Under the pieces are notes generated by a model, which saw nothing but the letters and a program-made list of their open reading frames with translations, did not search any database and had not been told where the DNA came from. A DNA stretch of 64,000 nt from Pelomonas sp. Root1237 (lineage in GTDB: Bacteria; Pseudomonadota; Gammaproteobacteria; Burkholderiales; Burkholderiaceae_C): positions 248,001 to 312,000 of the forward strand of contig NZ_LMDK01000012.1 in assembly GCF_001425055.1 (NCBI RefSeq). Direction: 5' to 3'. Of this stretch, positions 45,062 through 53,516 are shown in pieces. Numbering within the stretch: the first letter of the stretch is position 1; each line of letters opens with the position of its first letter. Made by a program: the position numbers and the translations under genes.

Positions 45062-45466
45062 ATGGACGCAGTGCAATTCAACTTCCCGGCGGTCATTGTG
45101 GCGGCCTTGTCGAGCTTCCTGATCGGCGGGCTCTGGTACTCGCCCATCCTGTTCGCCAAGGCCTGGATGGCCGAGGCGGGCCTGAGCGAGGCCCAGGCCA
45201 AGCAGGCCAGCCCGGCCAAGGTCTTCGGCCTGTCGGCGCTGGCCTCGCTGGTGATGGCCTTCAACCTGGCGGCCTTCCTCGGCGCCAAGGCGAGCCTGAG
45301 CTTCGGCCTGTTCGCCGGCTTGGCCACCGGCCTGGGCTGGGTGGCCATGAGCCTGGGCGTGATCTACCTGTTCGAGCAGCGCTCGCTCAAGCTCTGGCTC
45401 ATCAACAGCGGCTACCAGGTGGTGGCCTACACGGTGATGGGCGCCATCCTCGGCGCCTGGCATTGA
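45062..45466 (+). CDS. DUF1761 membrane protein
   Basis: 134 residues with four hydrophobic segments. The start MDAVQFNFPAVIVAALSSFL and the segment GGLWYSPILFAKAWMAEAGL are typical of DUF1761, small membrane proteins of unknown function. It is divergent from the LytS-like kinase with 84 bases between the starts, and AAGAGGGG lies upstream of the ATG. Divergence from a two-component operon makes it a plausible target. Confidence 0.85.
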   Translation: MDAVQFNFPAVIVAALSSFLIGGLWYSPILFAKAWMAEAGLSEAQAKQASPAKVFGLSALASLVMAFNLAAFLGAKASLSFGLFAGLATGLGWVAMSLGVIYLFEQRSLKLWLINSGYQVVAYTVMGAILGAWH

Positions 45467-45487
45467 AGCCGGATCGCTTGCGCCTTC

Positions 45488-46456
45488 CTAGGGCAGCCGC
45501 AGCCGGTCGCCTTCACCAACCCGCACCGTGTTCGGCGGCTCGCTGCCGAAGCGATAGGTCACGCTGAGCAGCTTGCGGCGGCCGGGCGCGGGGTCGAAGC
45601 CGAACAGCTCGTTGCGCACCTCGGTCTCGAAGCGGTCGCCGCGGACTTGGCCGCGCAGGGCCTGGGTCACGTCGGTCCAGCGGCCGTCGGCGCCGTAGCT
45701 GGCGCTGTCGATGACGAGTCGGCCGCTGCCGGGCCGCACCGGGCCCTGGTCGCCGCCGCCGCGGTGGTCGCGGCCCCAGTCGCCGCGGCCCCAGCCGACG
45801 AACTGGTTGCCGTCGATGGTGCCGTACTCGCGGTACTCGAAGACGCGCTCCTGGCCGCCACGGTCGCGGGCAAAGATGCGCAGGATCTTGGTCTTTCCGG
45901 GAAACGGGTCAACACCGAAGAGTTCATTGGTCAACCGCACGCGTTGGTCGCGCCGCGCCAGTTCGCGCAGGCGGTCGGTGACGTCCACGTCGCGGCCATC
46001 GGCGCCATAGGTGGCGTAGAGGATGGTGAACTCGCCGTCGTCGTGGCGGTCGCCGCCCGGGCTGTTGCCGCCCCCTTGCCAACCGCCCGACCCGCCGGAC
46101 TCGCCCCAGTTGCCGCGGCCCCAGCCGATGAACCTGTTGCCGTCGACCCAGTCGCGTTCACGGAATTCGAAGGTGCGTTCACGCCCCTGGCGGTCGCGGG
46201 CAAAGATGCGCAGCGTCTTGGTGCGCCCAGGCTCGGGGTCGACGCCGAAGAGGTCGTTGCTCAAGCGAAAGCGCCGGTCCTGGCGGGCCAGCTCGCGCAG
46301 GCGGCCGGTCACGTCCACGTGGTTGTGCTCGGTGCCGTAGCGGGCATGCAGGATGACGAACTCGCCGTCATCGTCGGCCCAGGCGGGCCCGGTGATGGCA
46401 GTGGCCAGGGCTGCACCCAGGCCCAGTGTCCATTGGCCCAATTGGCGGCGTTTCAT
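45488..46456 (-). CDS. exported protein with three DnaJC11-like (DUF3395-like) repeats
   Basis: 322 residues from ATG 46456 (MKRRQLGQWTLGLGAALATA). After a signal peptide of about 30 residues the protein is three copies of one domain of 85-95 residues, near 31-118, 138-228 and 243-322. Each has the pattern hydrophobic-x-A-x-Y-G, D-V-T-x-x-L, N-x-L-F-G-x-D-P-x-P-G, K-x-L-x-I/V. The last ends VRVGEGDRLRLP, strikingly like the C-terminal domain of DnaJC11 proteins (DUF3395). The first two end with W-G-R-G-x-W-G. No enzyme motif is seen. It lies 121 bases downstream of a two-repeat paralogue on the same strand. The family link is from memory, not a search. Confidence 0.7.
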   Translation of the reverse strand: MKRRQLGQWTLGLGAALATAITGPAWADDDGEFVILHARYGTEHNHVDVTGRLRELARQDRRFRLSNDLFGVDPEPGRTKTLRIFARDRQGRERTFEFRERDWVDGNRFIGWGRGNWGESGGSGGWQGGGNSPGGDRHDDGEFTILYATYGADGRDVDVTDRLRELARRDQRVRLTNELFGVDPFPGKTKILRIFARDRGGQERVFEYREYGTIDGNQFVGWGRGDWGRDHRGGGDQGPVRPGSGRLVIDSASYGADGRWTDVTQALRGQVRGDRFETEVRNELFGFDPAPGRRKLLSVTYRFGSEPPNTVRVGEGDRLRLP

Positions 46457-46577
46457 GGCGATCCCCTCGTTGTTGGTCTTGGCCGGGCATGGTCGCACGG
46501 CCAAGGGTTCAACGCGAGGACGGCCCGGCGCGAGGACGCCGGGCTTCGCCGGTTGTAAGGGCGGGTAAACCGCGCGA

Positions 46578-47255
46578 TCAGCGGCCCCAGTCGCCGCGGC
46601 GCCAACCAGTGAACTGGCTGCCATCCACCCAGCTGCCCTCGGCGTACGCGAAGCTGCGCTGCTGGCCATTGGGGTCGCGCGCAATGATGATCAACCGCTT
46701 GTCGCGGCCCGGGTCGGGGTCGACGCCGAAGGTGTCGTTGCCCATGCGGAAGCGCTCGTCGCGGCGTGCCAGTTCGCGCAGCCGCCCGGTCACGTCCACC
46801 TCGCGGCCGGGGGTGCCGTAGTTGGCGTGCAGGATGGTGTAGCTGCCGTCATCGTGGCGGTCGCGATAGGGGTTGCCGGCCCAGCCACCGTTGTAGTTCG
46901 GTTCGCCCCAGCGGCCCGCGCCCCAGGCGGTGAATTGCCCGCCGTCAATCCATGCGCGCTCGGGGTAGTCAAAGCGGCGTTCGCGGCCTTGGCTGTCGCG
47001 GGCGTAGATGCGCAGGTATTTGTCGCGGCCGGGGTCGGGGTCCACGCCGAACAGGTCGTTGGTCAGCCGCACGCGGCGGTCACGGCGGGCCAGCTGGCGC
47101 AGCTGGTCGGTCACATCGACATGGTTGCGGTCCGTGCCGTAGCGAGCTTGCAGGATGACGAACTCGCCGTCGTCATCGCCGCGCTGTGCCAGAGCGGGCA
47201 ACGAGAGCCCGGCCAGCAAGGTGGCCGCGCCGAGAACGTAGTGGCGTCGAATCAT
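46578..47255 (-). CDS. exported protein with two DnaJC11-like (DUF3395-like) repeats
   Basis: 225 residues from ATG 47255 (MIRRHYVLGAATLLAGLSLP, cut near PALAQ). Two copies of the same domain as in the neighbour, at about 27-125 and 132-225: FVILQARYGTDRNHVDVT with LTNDLFGVDPDPGRDKYL, and YTILHANYGTPGREVDVT with MGNDTFGVDPDPGRDKRL. Each copy ends in a W-G motif. An in-frame ATG at 47288 gives a longer start lacking a signal-like sequence. Secreted or periplasmic location is expected; function unknown. A sigma-factor gene lies 96 bases upstream on the same strand. Confidence 0.7.
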   Translation of the reverse strand: MIRRHYVLGAATLLAGLSLPALAQRGDDDGEFVILQARYGTDRNHVDVTDQLRQLARRDRRVRLTNDLFGVDPDPGRDKYLRIYARDSQGRERRFDYPERAWIDGGQFTAWGAGRWGEPNYNGGWAGNPYRDRHDDGSYTILHANYGTPGREVDVTGRLRELARRDERFRMGNDTFGVDPDPGRDKRLIIIARDPNGQQRSFAYAEGSWVDGSQFTGWRRGDWGR

Positions 47256-47351
47256 GGTGTCTGTCTCCGAAGTTATGGAGGCAACCATGCTTGCACTGCC
47301 ACTGCGGCGCTCAAGTCGGATAGGAGGAAGTCCCGCTGCGGGCGGCCACCG

Positions 47352-47888
47352 TCAGACGCCGGCCGGTTTCCCGCCCAACAGGTACTCCCGCGCCAGTGCC
47401 CGGGCGCGATGCAACCGGCTCTTCACGTTCGGCCGCGTGAGGCCGGTGCGGGCGGCGATTTCCTCGATGGTCAGCTCCTCAAGGTCGCGCAGCAGCATGA
47501 CCTCGAGGTAGTGGGACGGCAGCGACTCCAGCGCCGCCACCAGTTCCCGCCGCAGGCCCACTTCGTCGCGCACGACCAGCCACTGCTCCAGCTTTTCCTC
47601 GTCATACGGGTCATAGCGCAGCGTGAGCCGGCCCAGGCGCCGGCATTCGCGCTGCACCAGGCGGATCAACCAGCCCGAGAAAGCCGCCAGCACGCGCAGC
47701 GACGGCAGCTTGCGGCTGACGATGAGCAGGGCCTCCTGCACCGCGTCATCGACGTCGCTGAGCAGGCAGTGCTGCTGGGCATAACGGCGGACGTCGGGCC
47801 GGGAGATCTTCAGCAATTGCTCCAGTGCCCGCGGATCGCCGCCGTGCGCGGCCGCGAGCAGGGGCTGGTGTTGTGGGGCCAGGGCCAT
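47352..47888 (-). CDS. ECF-like sigma-70 family factor
   Basis: 178 residues. Sigma region 2 runs about 25-95 (DVDDAVQEALLIVSRKLPSL, with FSGWLIRLVQRECRRL as the region 2.3-2.4 equivalent); region 4 is about 115-170: ALESLPSHYLEVMLLRDLEE, then LTIEEIAARTGLTRPNVKSR, a normal sigma-4 helix-turn-helix. No anti-sigma gene is beside it. It is upstream of, and in the same direction as, the two DnaJC11-like genes; a regulatory tie is conceivable. Confidence 0.88.
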   Translation of the reverse strand: MALAPQHQPLLAAAHGGDPRALEQLLKISRPDVRRYAQQHCLLSDVDDAVQEALLIVSRKLPSLRVLAAFSGWLIRLVQRECRRLGRLTLRYDPYDEEKLEQWLVVRDEVGLRRELVAALESLPSHYLEVMLLRDLEELTIEEIAARTGLTRPNVKSRLHRARALAREYLLGGKPAGV

Positions 47889-47906
47889 GTCAGTGCTGCC
47901 CGGCTG

Positions 47907-48104
47907 CTACTTCAACTTGCGGCCAATCATGGCGCAAGCCGGGCAGAAACCGAACAGCCCGGATGCCACCAACCCGGCCGCCCCGCCAGCCACCAGCCAG
48001 CCGCCCATGCCGCCCAACAGCAGCAGCCCCAGGGCCGCGGCCACCAGGCCCGCCGCCACGCGCACGGCGCGCTCGCCGTTCGGAACGTTTTTCACATAGA
48101 TCAT
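47907..48104 (-). CDS. DUF2892-type small membrane protein
   Basis: 65 residues from ATG 48104 (MIYVKNVPNGERAVRVAAGL). Two hydrophobic segments are followed by a conserved FGFCPACAMIGRKLK tail with a CxxC pair, matching the DUF2892 (YgaP membrane part) family. Related domains sit beside rhodanese in YgaP. The gene is 18 bases upstream of the sigma-factor gene on the same strand, so the two may share a transcript. Confidence 0.8.
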   Translation of the reverse strand: MIYVKNVPNGERAVRVAAGLVAAALGLLLLGGMGGWLVAGGAAGLVASGLFGFCPACAMIGRKLK

Positions 48105-48234
48105 GGTTCGACTCTCAAGTGTTCGAGGACAGCCCTCGGTCACTAAGAGGGAGCCAGGTCGCGATCGGATTCGCGGCCGGTCAAAAATATTTTGTCCTGG
48201 CGGACCCTGACAGATGCTCGCGCAGCGCTGGCCG

Positions 48235-49392
48235 CTAGCGCAGGAAGTCCATGGCACCGTACTCCCAGCCCCATGGCACGCCGGTCTCGCCGAGGATGAA
48301 GCGCACGAGCTGCGGAAAGGCCCGCTCGGCGCGCACGTCGTTGGCCAGGATGACGACGCAGCGCCTGCTCGGTTTCACGCAGACCCAGGTGTTGCCGGTG
48401 CTGTCGTCATGGCCGCCCTTGTAGAAGCCCGGCCCCTGCGGGCCTTCAAAGACGATGACGCCCAGACCTGCGGTGAGGTCGGCTCGGCGCCTGGCCGGTG
48501 GCAGTTCGGGTTGCAATGTCGGGAACTGGGTGGCCGTCGTGATGGGCAACTGGGGCGCCGTCAGCGCGGCGGCACTCTCGGCCGACAGGCCGACGCCGCG
48601 GACGTAGCCGGACGCCATGCGGGCCATGTCGGCAATGGTCGTGTCCATGGAACCGGCCACGCGCACCTTGCTGCGTTCGGCGTGCGGCACCACGCGGCCG
48701 TCGGCCGTCCAGCCGTCGGCCAGGTTGGGCCTGAAGTCGGCGCGCCACTTCAGGCTGGTGCGTGTCATGCTAAACGGCGTGAACACGCGGCGCTGCACCT
48801 CGGCGCCCACGTCCAGACCCAGGCCGCGCTCCAGCACGAACTGCAGCAGGATGAGCCCTTCGCCGGAGTACGCGTAGCGTGAGCCGGGGTCGAAGTGAAT
48901 GCGCAGCCGGCGGTCGGGCTCCAGGAAGGCGAAGTTGGCGAAGCCGCTGCTGTGCGTCAGCAGCATGCGAGCGGTCAGCTGGCGCCAGCGGTTGTCGCCC
49001 GCCAAGTGCTGCCACGAATAGGGCGTCAAGAAGCCGGCGTACTCCGGCAGCGGCCGGTCCAGGTAGCCTGCCAGTGGCCGGTCCAAATCGAGTTTTCCCT
49101 CCTCGACCAGCTGCATGGCCCAGTAGGCGAACACCGCCTTGGTCAACGAGGCGCCGTACATGACGGTGTCGGTCAGCAGCGGCTCGCCCGCCGCATTGCG
49201 CTTGCCGTAGGCGCCGACATGCACGACCTGGCCGTCGTCGATGACGGCCACGGCCAGGCCCTGGGCCTGGCTGGTGGCCATCAGCCGCGCGGCCTCGGCG
49301 TCGATGGCGTCGCTGCGCGGTATCCCGGGCGGGGCGGCCGCGGCCAGCAGGGGCAGGGCGATCAGCAAAGCGGCAAGACGGGCAGAGCGCAT
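48235..49392 (-). CDS. exported beta-lactamase-fold serine hydrolase (class C-like)
   Basis: 385 residues from ATG 49392; a signal peptide (MRSARLAALLIALPLLAAAA) precedes the mature protein. The catalytic S82-L-T-K85 in ASLTKAVFAY is the SxxK motif, and SRYAYSGEGLILLQ provides the YxG-type second motif. The third motif region is KGGHDDSTGN. It belongs to the beta-lactamase/esterase superfamily, where penicillin-binding, D-amino acid peptidase, esterase and AmpC members occur; no evidence points to antibiotic resistance. Single-gene unit. Confidence 0.88.
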   Translation of the reverse strand: MRSARLAALLIALPLLAAAAPPGIPRSDAIDAEAARLMATSQAQGLAVAVIDDGQVVHVGAYGKRNAAGEPLLTDTVMYGASLTKAVFAYWAMQLVEEGKLDLDRPLAGYLDRPLPEYAGFLTPYSWQHLAGDNRWRQLTARMLLTHSSGFANFAFLEPDRRLRIHFDPGSRYAYSGEGLILLQFVLERGLGLDVGAEVQRRVFTPFSMTRTSLKWRADFRPNLADGWTADGRVVPHAERSKVRVAGSMDTTIADMARMASGYVRGVGLSAESAAALTAPQLPITTATQFPTLQPELPPARRRADLTAGLGVIVFEGPQGPGFYKGGHDDSTGNTWVCVKPSRRCVVILANDVRAERAFPQLVRFILGETGVPWGWEYGAMDFLR

Positions 49393-49488
49393 GGTTCCTC
49401 CTGGGCGCCAGCCTAACGGCACCCGCGGGCGCGTGGCGAGGCCGCCGCCGCTGCTGTTGTAATCGGTGCGCCATCTTTGCTGCCGCCC

Positions 49489-50010
49489 ATGAACCTGCTC
49501 GAACTGATTGCCCCCACCCCCGACGTCGCCGACGAGCTGCTGCGCTTCGAAACGGACAACCGCGCCTTCTTCGAGACCCGCATCAACTCACGGCCGCCCG
49601 GCTTCTACTCACACGAGGGCGTTGGTGCCGCCATTGCGCTGGCCGAGCGCGAGGCTGCCGAGGACAAGGGCTACCAGTTCCTCGTGCGTACCGTGGCCGG
49701 CGAGCTGGTGGGCCGCGTGAACCTGATCGGCGTGAAGCGTGCTCATTTTCAGATGGCTGAGCTGGGCTATCGCATGGCCGAGTCGGCCTGCGGCCGGGGC
49801 TATGCCAGCGAGGCCGTCCGGCTGGTGCTGGCCAAGGCCTTTGGCGAGCTGGGCTTGATGCGCGTGGAGGCCAACGCACGCGTCGGCAACGGCGGCTCGG
49901 TGAAGGTGCTGCTGCGCAATGGCTTTCGCCAGTTCGGCCATTCGCTGCGCAGCTTCGAGCTCGGCGGCGTCTGGCACGACCGGCTTCACTTCGAGCGGCA
50001 CGCCGACTAA
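49489..50010 (+). CDS. GNAT-family acetyltransferase (RimJ/RimL-type)
   Basis: 173 residues from ATG 49489 (MNLLELIAPTPDVADELLRF); a TTG 12 bases earlier would add four residues. GNAT motif A is ELGYRMAESACGRGYASEAV, with the acetyl-CoA loop CGRGYA; motif B follows in RVEANARVGNGGSVKVLLRN. Overall closest to RimJ/RimL-type N-acetyltransferases that modify ribosomal or other protein N-termini; substrate unknown. Its last four bases overlap the convergent DUF2785 gene. Confidence 0.88.
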   Translation: MNLLELIAPTPDVADELLRFETDNRAFFETRINSRPPGFYSHEGVGAAIALAEREAAEDKGYQFLVRTVAGELVGRVNLIGVKRAHFQMAELGYRMAESACGRGYASEAVRLVLAKAFGELGLMRVEANARVGNGGSVKVLLRNGFRQFGHSLRSFELGGVWHDRLHFERHAD

Positions 50011-50867
50011 GGCAGGCGGCGTAGCGTCTTCTGCAGCGGCACCAAAAGCCGTTCGCGCTGGGCGGCGTCGGTGACGTCCAGCACGCCGGCCAGCAGCGGC
50101 CACAGGAACTCCCGCAGATTGTGCAGATCGATCAGCGCGGTCTCGTCCCAGGCTTTGGCTGCCTTCAACGGCTGCAGCAGCCGGTCCAGCCAGGCCTGCA
50201 CGGCGGCTTCGTCGGGTTGGAGCCTGAGCTGCAATTGCAACGCGGCGCGCGCCAGGCGCTGGCCCTCGCCGAAGCGGTAGGCATGCCCGTGGTCGGCCAG
50301 CACCTGGCTGCTGACGGCGTCCAGAAGTTGTTGGCGCTGCGCCGCGCTCAGCGCCTCGTTCATGCCGAGCTGCAGGGCCAAATCGGCACCGTGGGCCACG
50401 CCGTGGCGCCAGCCCTCGCCGGGGGTGAAGCCGCGGTAGTCGCGCACGCTGCTGAGGAAGCGTGCGGCATGCACGACGAGCTCGCCGCGCTGCTCGGTGG
50501 TCATGAAGGGCTTGAGGCGGTCGGCCCGTGCCACTTCGGCGAGAGTCAGCACCGCAAAGGGCTGGTGCACGCCGGCGCCATCGGGCTTGGCGTCCAGCAC
50601 GGCGACGAGGTCGGTGCGCATGCGCTGCAGTGTGGCGGCTTCCAGCTTGCCGCCGCGCGCCCATGCGGAGAGCTGCTCGAAGGCAATGTCGTCGCGCAGC
50701 TGGAAGTCGGGATGTCCCAGGCAGGGTAGCAGAGCGATGGCCTGCTGCTGGATGCGCGCTGGGTCGGTTTCGGTCTTCAAGTCGACGGGCGGCGCGCAGG
50801 TCTGGGCGGCGACGCCCACGCTCAGCGTGGACAGCAACAGGCAGATGCGGACGGACGCGGTCTTCAT
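50007..50867 (-). CDS. exported DUF2785 protein
   Basis: 286 residues from ATG 50867, with a signal peptide of about 22 residues (MKTASVRICLLLSTLSVGVA). The mature part is mostly helical and repeats HGVAHGADLALQLGMNEAL-like and LADHGHAYRFGEGQRLARA-like blocks characteristic of DUF2785, a family of unknown function. An in-frame ATG at 50936 overlaps the divergent DUF4440-like gene and is not preferred. Convergent, four-base overlap with the acetyltransferase gene. Confidence 0.8.
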   Translation of the reverse strand: MKTASVRICLLLSTLSVGVAAQTCAPPVDLKTETDPARIQQQAIALLPCLGHPDFQLRDDIAFEQLSAWARGGKLEAATLQRMRTDLVAVLDAKPDGAGVHQPFAVLTLAEVARADRLKPFMTTEQRGELVVHAARFLSSVRDYRGFTPGEGWRHGVAHGADLALQLGMNEALSAAQRQQLLDAVSSQVLADHGHAYRFGEGQRLARAALQLQLRLQPDEAAVQAWLDRLLQPLKAAKAWDETALIDLHNLREFLWPLLAGVLDVTDAAQRERLLVPLQKTLRRLP

Positions 50868-50921
50868 GGAGGCACAGTAGCGCACGATGTGGCCCGCGGG
50901 CGAAAAGTCACCGCTGCTGAC

Positions 50922-50934
50922 GACAATGCCCCGC
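50922..50934 (+). promoter_or_regulatory. -10 element near the DUF4440-like start
   Basis: GACAAT (50922-50927) is seven bases upstream of ATG 50935, again with no ribosome site. If used, transcription starts at that ATG; this favours 50935 over the ATG at 50926, which overlaps the hexamer. Confidence 0.35.
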
Positions 50935-51324
50935 ATGGAAGATGACTTGGTGGATACGCTGCGGCGTCTGGAAGTCGAACTGCATCACCCCGGCGTGCGC
51001 CTGGACGAAGCGCGGTTGCAAGCCCTGCTGCACGCGGATTTTCACGAGGTCGGCCGTTCCGGCCGGGCCTATGACCGACCTACCATCCTGCGTTTCCTGG
51101 CCGAGCAGGGCCGCAGAGACGAGGGTCCGCCGAGTGTCGAGCCCGATCAATTCGCCGTGCGGCCCCTCGGCCCTTCGGCGGCGCTGCTGACCTATCGTGC
51201 TGCGCACCGCCAGCCGGACGGATCGCTCACGCGGCACACGCTGCGCTCCTCGGTCTGGGTGCGCGAGGGCGAGGCCTGGCAGATGCTCTACCACCAGGGC
51301 ACCGCGGCCGAGACTTCCTGGTAA
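50935..51324 (+). CDS. DUF4440/SnoaL-like fold protein
   Basis: 129 residues from ATG 50935 (MEDDLVDTLRRLEVELHHPG). Sequence features DADFHEVGRSGRAYDR-like LLHADFHEVGRSGRAYDRPT and VWVREGEAWQMLYHQGT are typical of DUF4440, NTF2-like small proteins with a pocket. Neither ligand nor activity is visible. An ATG at 50926 would add three residues. It ends three bases before the convergent hydroxy-acid dehydrogenase stop. Confidence 0.8.
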   Translation: MEDDLVDTLRRLEVELHHPGVRLDEARLQALLHADFHEVGRSGRAYDRPTILRFLAEQGRRDEGPPSVEPDQFAVRPLGPSAALLTYRAAHRQPDGSLTRHTLRSSVWVREGEAWQMLYHQGTAAETSW

Positions 51325-51327
51325 GAC

Positions 51328-52482
51328 TCAGGCCGTCGGGTAGGTGCCCGGCACCAGGATGTCGCGCGTCACGTTGGTGAGCTGCGTGTGGCCGCAGAAG
51401 GCCATGGTCACGTCCAGCTCCTTGTGCAGGATGGCCAGCGCCTTGGCCACGCCTTCCTCGCCCATCGCACCCAGGCCATAAGCCATGGCGCGGCCGATCA
51501 TCGTGCCGCGGGCGCCCAGGGCCCAGGCCTTGAGCACGTCCTGGCCGGAGCGGATACCGCCGTCCATCCACACTTCCGTCTGCGAACCCACCTCGGCCGC
51601 GATGGCGGGCAGCGCGTGGATGCTGCTGGGCGCGCCATCGAGCTGGCGGCCACCGTGGTTGCTGACGACGATGGCGTCGGCCCCCGCCAGCACGGCGAGC
51701 TTGGCGTCTTCCACGTCCATGATGCCCTTGAGGATGAGCTTGCCACCCCATTGCTCCTTGACCCAGGCGATGTCGGCCCAGCTCAGGCGCGGGTCGAACT
51801 GCTCGTTGGTCCAGGCCGAGAGGGACCGCATGTCGCTGACGCCCTTCACATGACCCACGAGGTTGCGGAAGGTGTGGCGCTTCGTGCCGGCCATGCCCAG
51901 GCACCAGCGTGGCTTGGTCATCAGGTTGATGATGTTGGCCAGCGTCGGCCGCGGCGGCGCGGTGAGGCCGTTCTTCAGGTCCTTGTGGCGCTGGCCGATG
52001 ACCTGCAGGTCCAGCGTCAGCACCAGGGCCGAGCACTTGGCGGCCTTGCAGCGGTCGATCATGCGGGCCATGGCCTCGCGGTCGCGCATCATGTAGAGCT
52101 GGAACCAGAACGGCGCCGAGGTGTTCTCGGCGATGTCCTCGATGGAGCAGATGCTCATCGTGCTGAGCGTGAACGGGATGCCGAACTTCTCGGCCGCGCG
52201 CGCCGCGTGGATCTCGCCGTCGGCGTGCTGCATGCCCGTCAGCCCCACGGGGGCGATGGCCACGGGCATCTTGGCCTGCTGGCCCACCATCTTCACGGCC
52301 GTGCTGCGGCCTTCCATGTTGACGGCCACGCGCTGGCGCAGCTTGATGGCCTGGAAGTCGCTCTCGTTAGCGCGGTAGGTCGTCTCCGTCCAGGAGCCGG
52401 AATCGGCGTAGTCGTAGAACATGCGCGGCACTCGCTTCTCGGCGAGTTGGCGCAGGTCTTCGATGCAGGTGATGACGGGCAT
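51328..52482 (-). CDS. lldD: FMN-dependent alpha-hydroxy-acid dehydrogenase (LldD-like)
   Basis: 384 residues. The FMN barrel motifs are clear: YDYADSGSWTETTYRANESD near the start, APVGLTGMQHADGE, the catalytic His and Arg in SNHGGRQLDGAPS, and DGGIRSGQDVLKAWALGAR for the FMN phosphate. Members oxidise L-lactate, glycolate, mandelate or similar 2-hydroxy acids and feed electrons to quinone. L-lactate is likeliest from overall wording but not certain. The LysR-type gene 66 bases upstream, in the same direction, may regulate it. Confidence 0.88.
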   Translation of the reverse strand: MPVITCIEDLRQLAEKRVPRMFYDYADSGSWTETTYRANESDFQAIKLRQRVAVNMEGRSTAVKMVGQQAKMPVAIAPVGLTGMQHADGEIHAARAAEKFGIPFTLSTMSICSIEDIAENTSAPFWFQLYMMRDREAMARMIDRCKAAKCSALVLTLDLQVIGQRHKDLKNGLTAPPRPTLANIINLMTKPRWCLGMAGTKRHTFRNLVGHVKGVSDMRSLSAWTNEQFDPRLSWADIAWVKEQWGGKLILKGIMDVEDAKLAVLAGADAIVVSNHGGRQLDGAPSSIHALPAIAAEVGSQTEVWMDGGIRSGQDVLKAWALGARGTMIGRAMAYGLGAMGEEGVAKALAILHKELDVTMAFCGHTQLTNVTRDILVPGTYPTA

Positions 52483-52548
52483 GGCGGACTGGTCGGAGTG
52501 AGGCCGCGATGCTAGGCCCGCACCGCACCGGTCGCCCCGGAAAAAAAC

Positions 52549-53466
52549 TCAGCCGGGTCGAGAGGAGTTTTCCGCTTCGAGCGCGCGGCAATGCGCATGC
52601 AGCCACTCGGCGAAGGCCTCGGATGCCGGGCTGGCGCGGTGGCGAATGAGGCCGTAGTGGCGCTCGGCCGGCACGGTCAGCGCAAACGGCTGGACGAGGC
52701 GGCCTTCGGCCAGCTCGTGGCGGGCGAGGCTGAGCCGGGCCAGTGCCACGCCCTGGCCGGCCAGGGCCGCGGCCAGCGTCAGGCCCAGGTCGACGAAGCG
52801 CGGGCCTTCGTCCGGCTCGGGCACGTCGCCCAGGCCGGCGGCGCGCAGCCAGGGCGCCCAGGGCTGCAGCGGCGTGCGCAGCAGCGGCAGGGCGAGCAGG
52901 TCGGCCGGCTCGCGCAGCGGTTCGTGGCGGGCCAGCAGGGCGGGTGCGGCCAGCGGCGTGAGGCGGTCGCGCAGCAGCACCTGGGCGGGCGCGATGTCGT
53001 CCGGCACGGCGCCGTGGCGGATCTCCAGGTCCGCCCCCGCGTCGCCCTCGGCCAGCAGCGGGACTGACAGCGTCAGCTCCAACTCCACCTCGGGGTGGGC
53101 GGCCGTGAAGCCGGGTAGCGCGGGCACCAGCAACTGGCGTGCAAAGGTGGGCGTGGACGTCACGCGCAGACGCTCGCGCTGCTGGCTGGCGCGCTGGTGC
53201 AGCGGCATGGCCTGCAGCAGGGCCAGGGCCTGGCGTACCTGGGGCAGGTACTCGTGGCCGGCGGAGGTCAGGGTCAGGCCCTTGGCGGGTTGACGCAGGA
53301 ACAGGGGCTGGCCCAGCCGCTCCTCCAGCCCGGCCACGCGCTTGGCGACGGCGCTGGCCGTCAGCGCGAGTTCGGCGGCGGCGGCCTCGAAGCCGCCCGT
53401 GCGGACCACGGCCTCGAAGGCGAGCAGAGCGTCGAGCGAGGGCAGGCGGATGGCGCGCGAGGACAT
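52549..53466 (-). CDS. LysR-type transcriptional regulator
   Basis: 305 residues. Winged helix at about 10-65: LPSLDALLAFEAVVRTGGFE, AAAAELALTASAVAKRVAGL, GQPLFLRQPAKGL. An effector-binding domain fills about 90-300. Related to GcvA-type regulators. It is just upstream of lldD-like in the same direction, so it may be cotranscribed with, or control, that gene. Its inducer is unknown. Confidence 0.9.
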   Translation of the reverse strand: MSSRAIRLPSLDALLAFEAVVRTGGFEAAAAELALTASAVAKRVAGLEERLGQPLFLRQPAKGLTLTSAGHEYLPQVRQALALLQAMPLHQRASQQRERLRVTSTPTFARQLLVPALPGFTAAHPEVELELTLSVPLLAEGDAGADLEIRHGAVPDDIAPAQVLLRDRLTPLAAPALLARHEPLREPADLLALPLLRTPLQPWAPWLRAAGLGDVPEPDEGPRFVDLGLTLAAALAGQGVALARLSLARHELAEGRLVQPFALTVPAERHYGLIRHRASPASEAFAEWLHAHCRALEAENSSRPG

Positions 53467-53516
53467 GGGGTCATCCTACCCAGCCACCCCCGGAGCAGGC
53501 GAGGGGATGCGGTGCG

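Noticed and set aside
48235..49392. Antibiotic-resistance beta-lactamase
   Set aside because: The SxxK fold is shared by esterases and D-peptidases. No AmpR-type regulator is adjacent and motif spacing does not single out AmpC.
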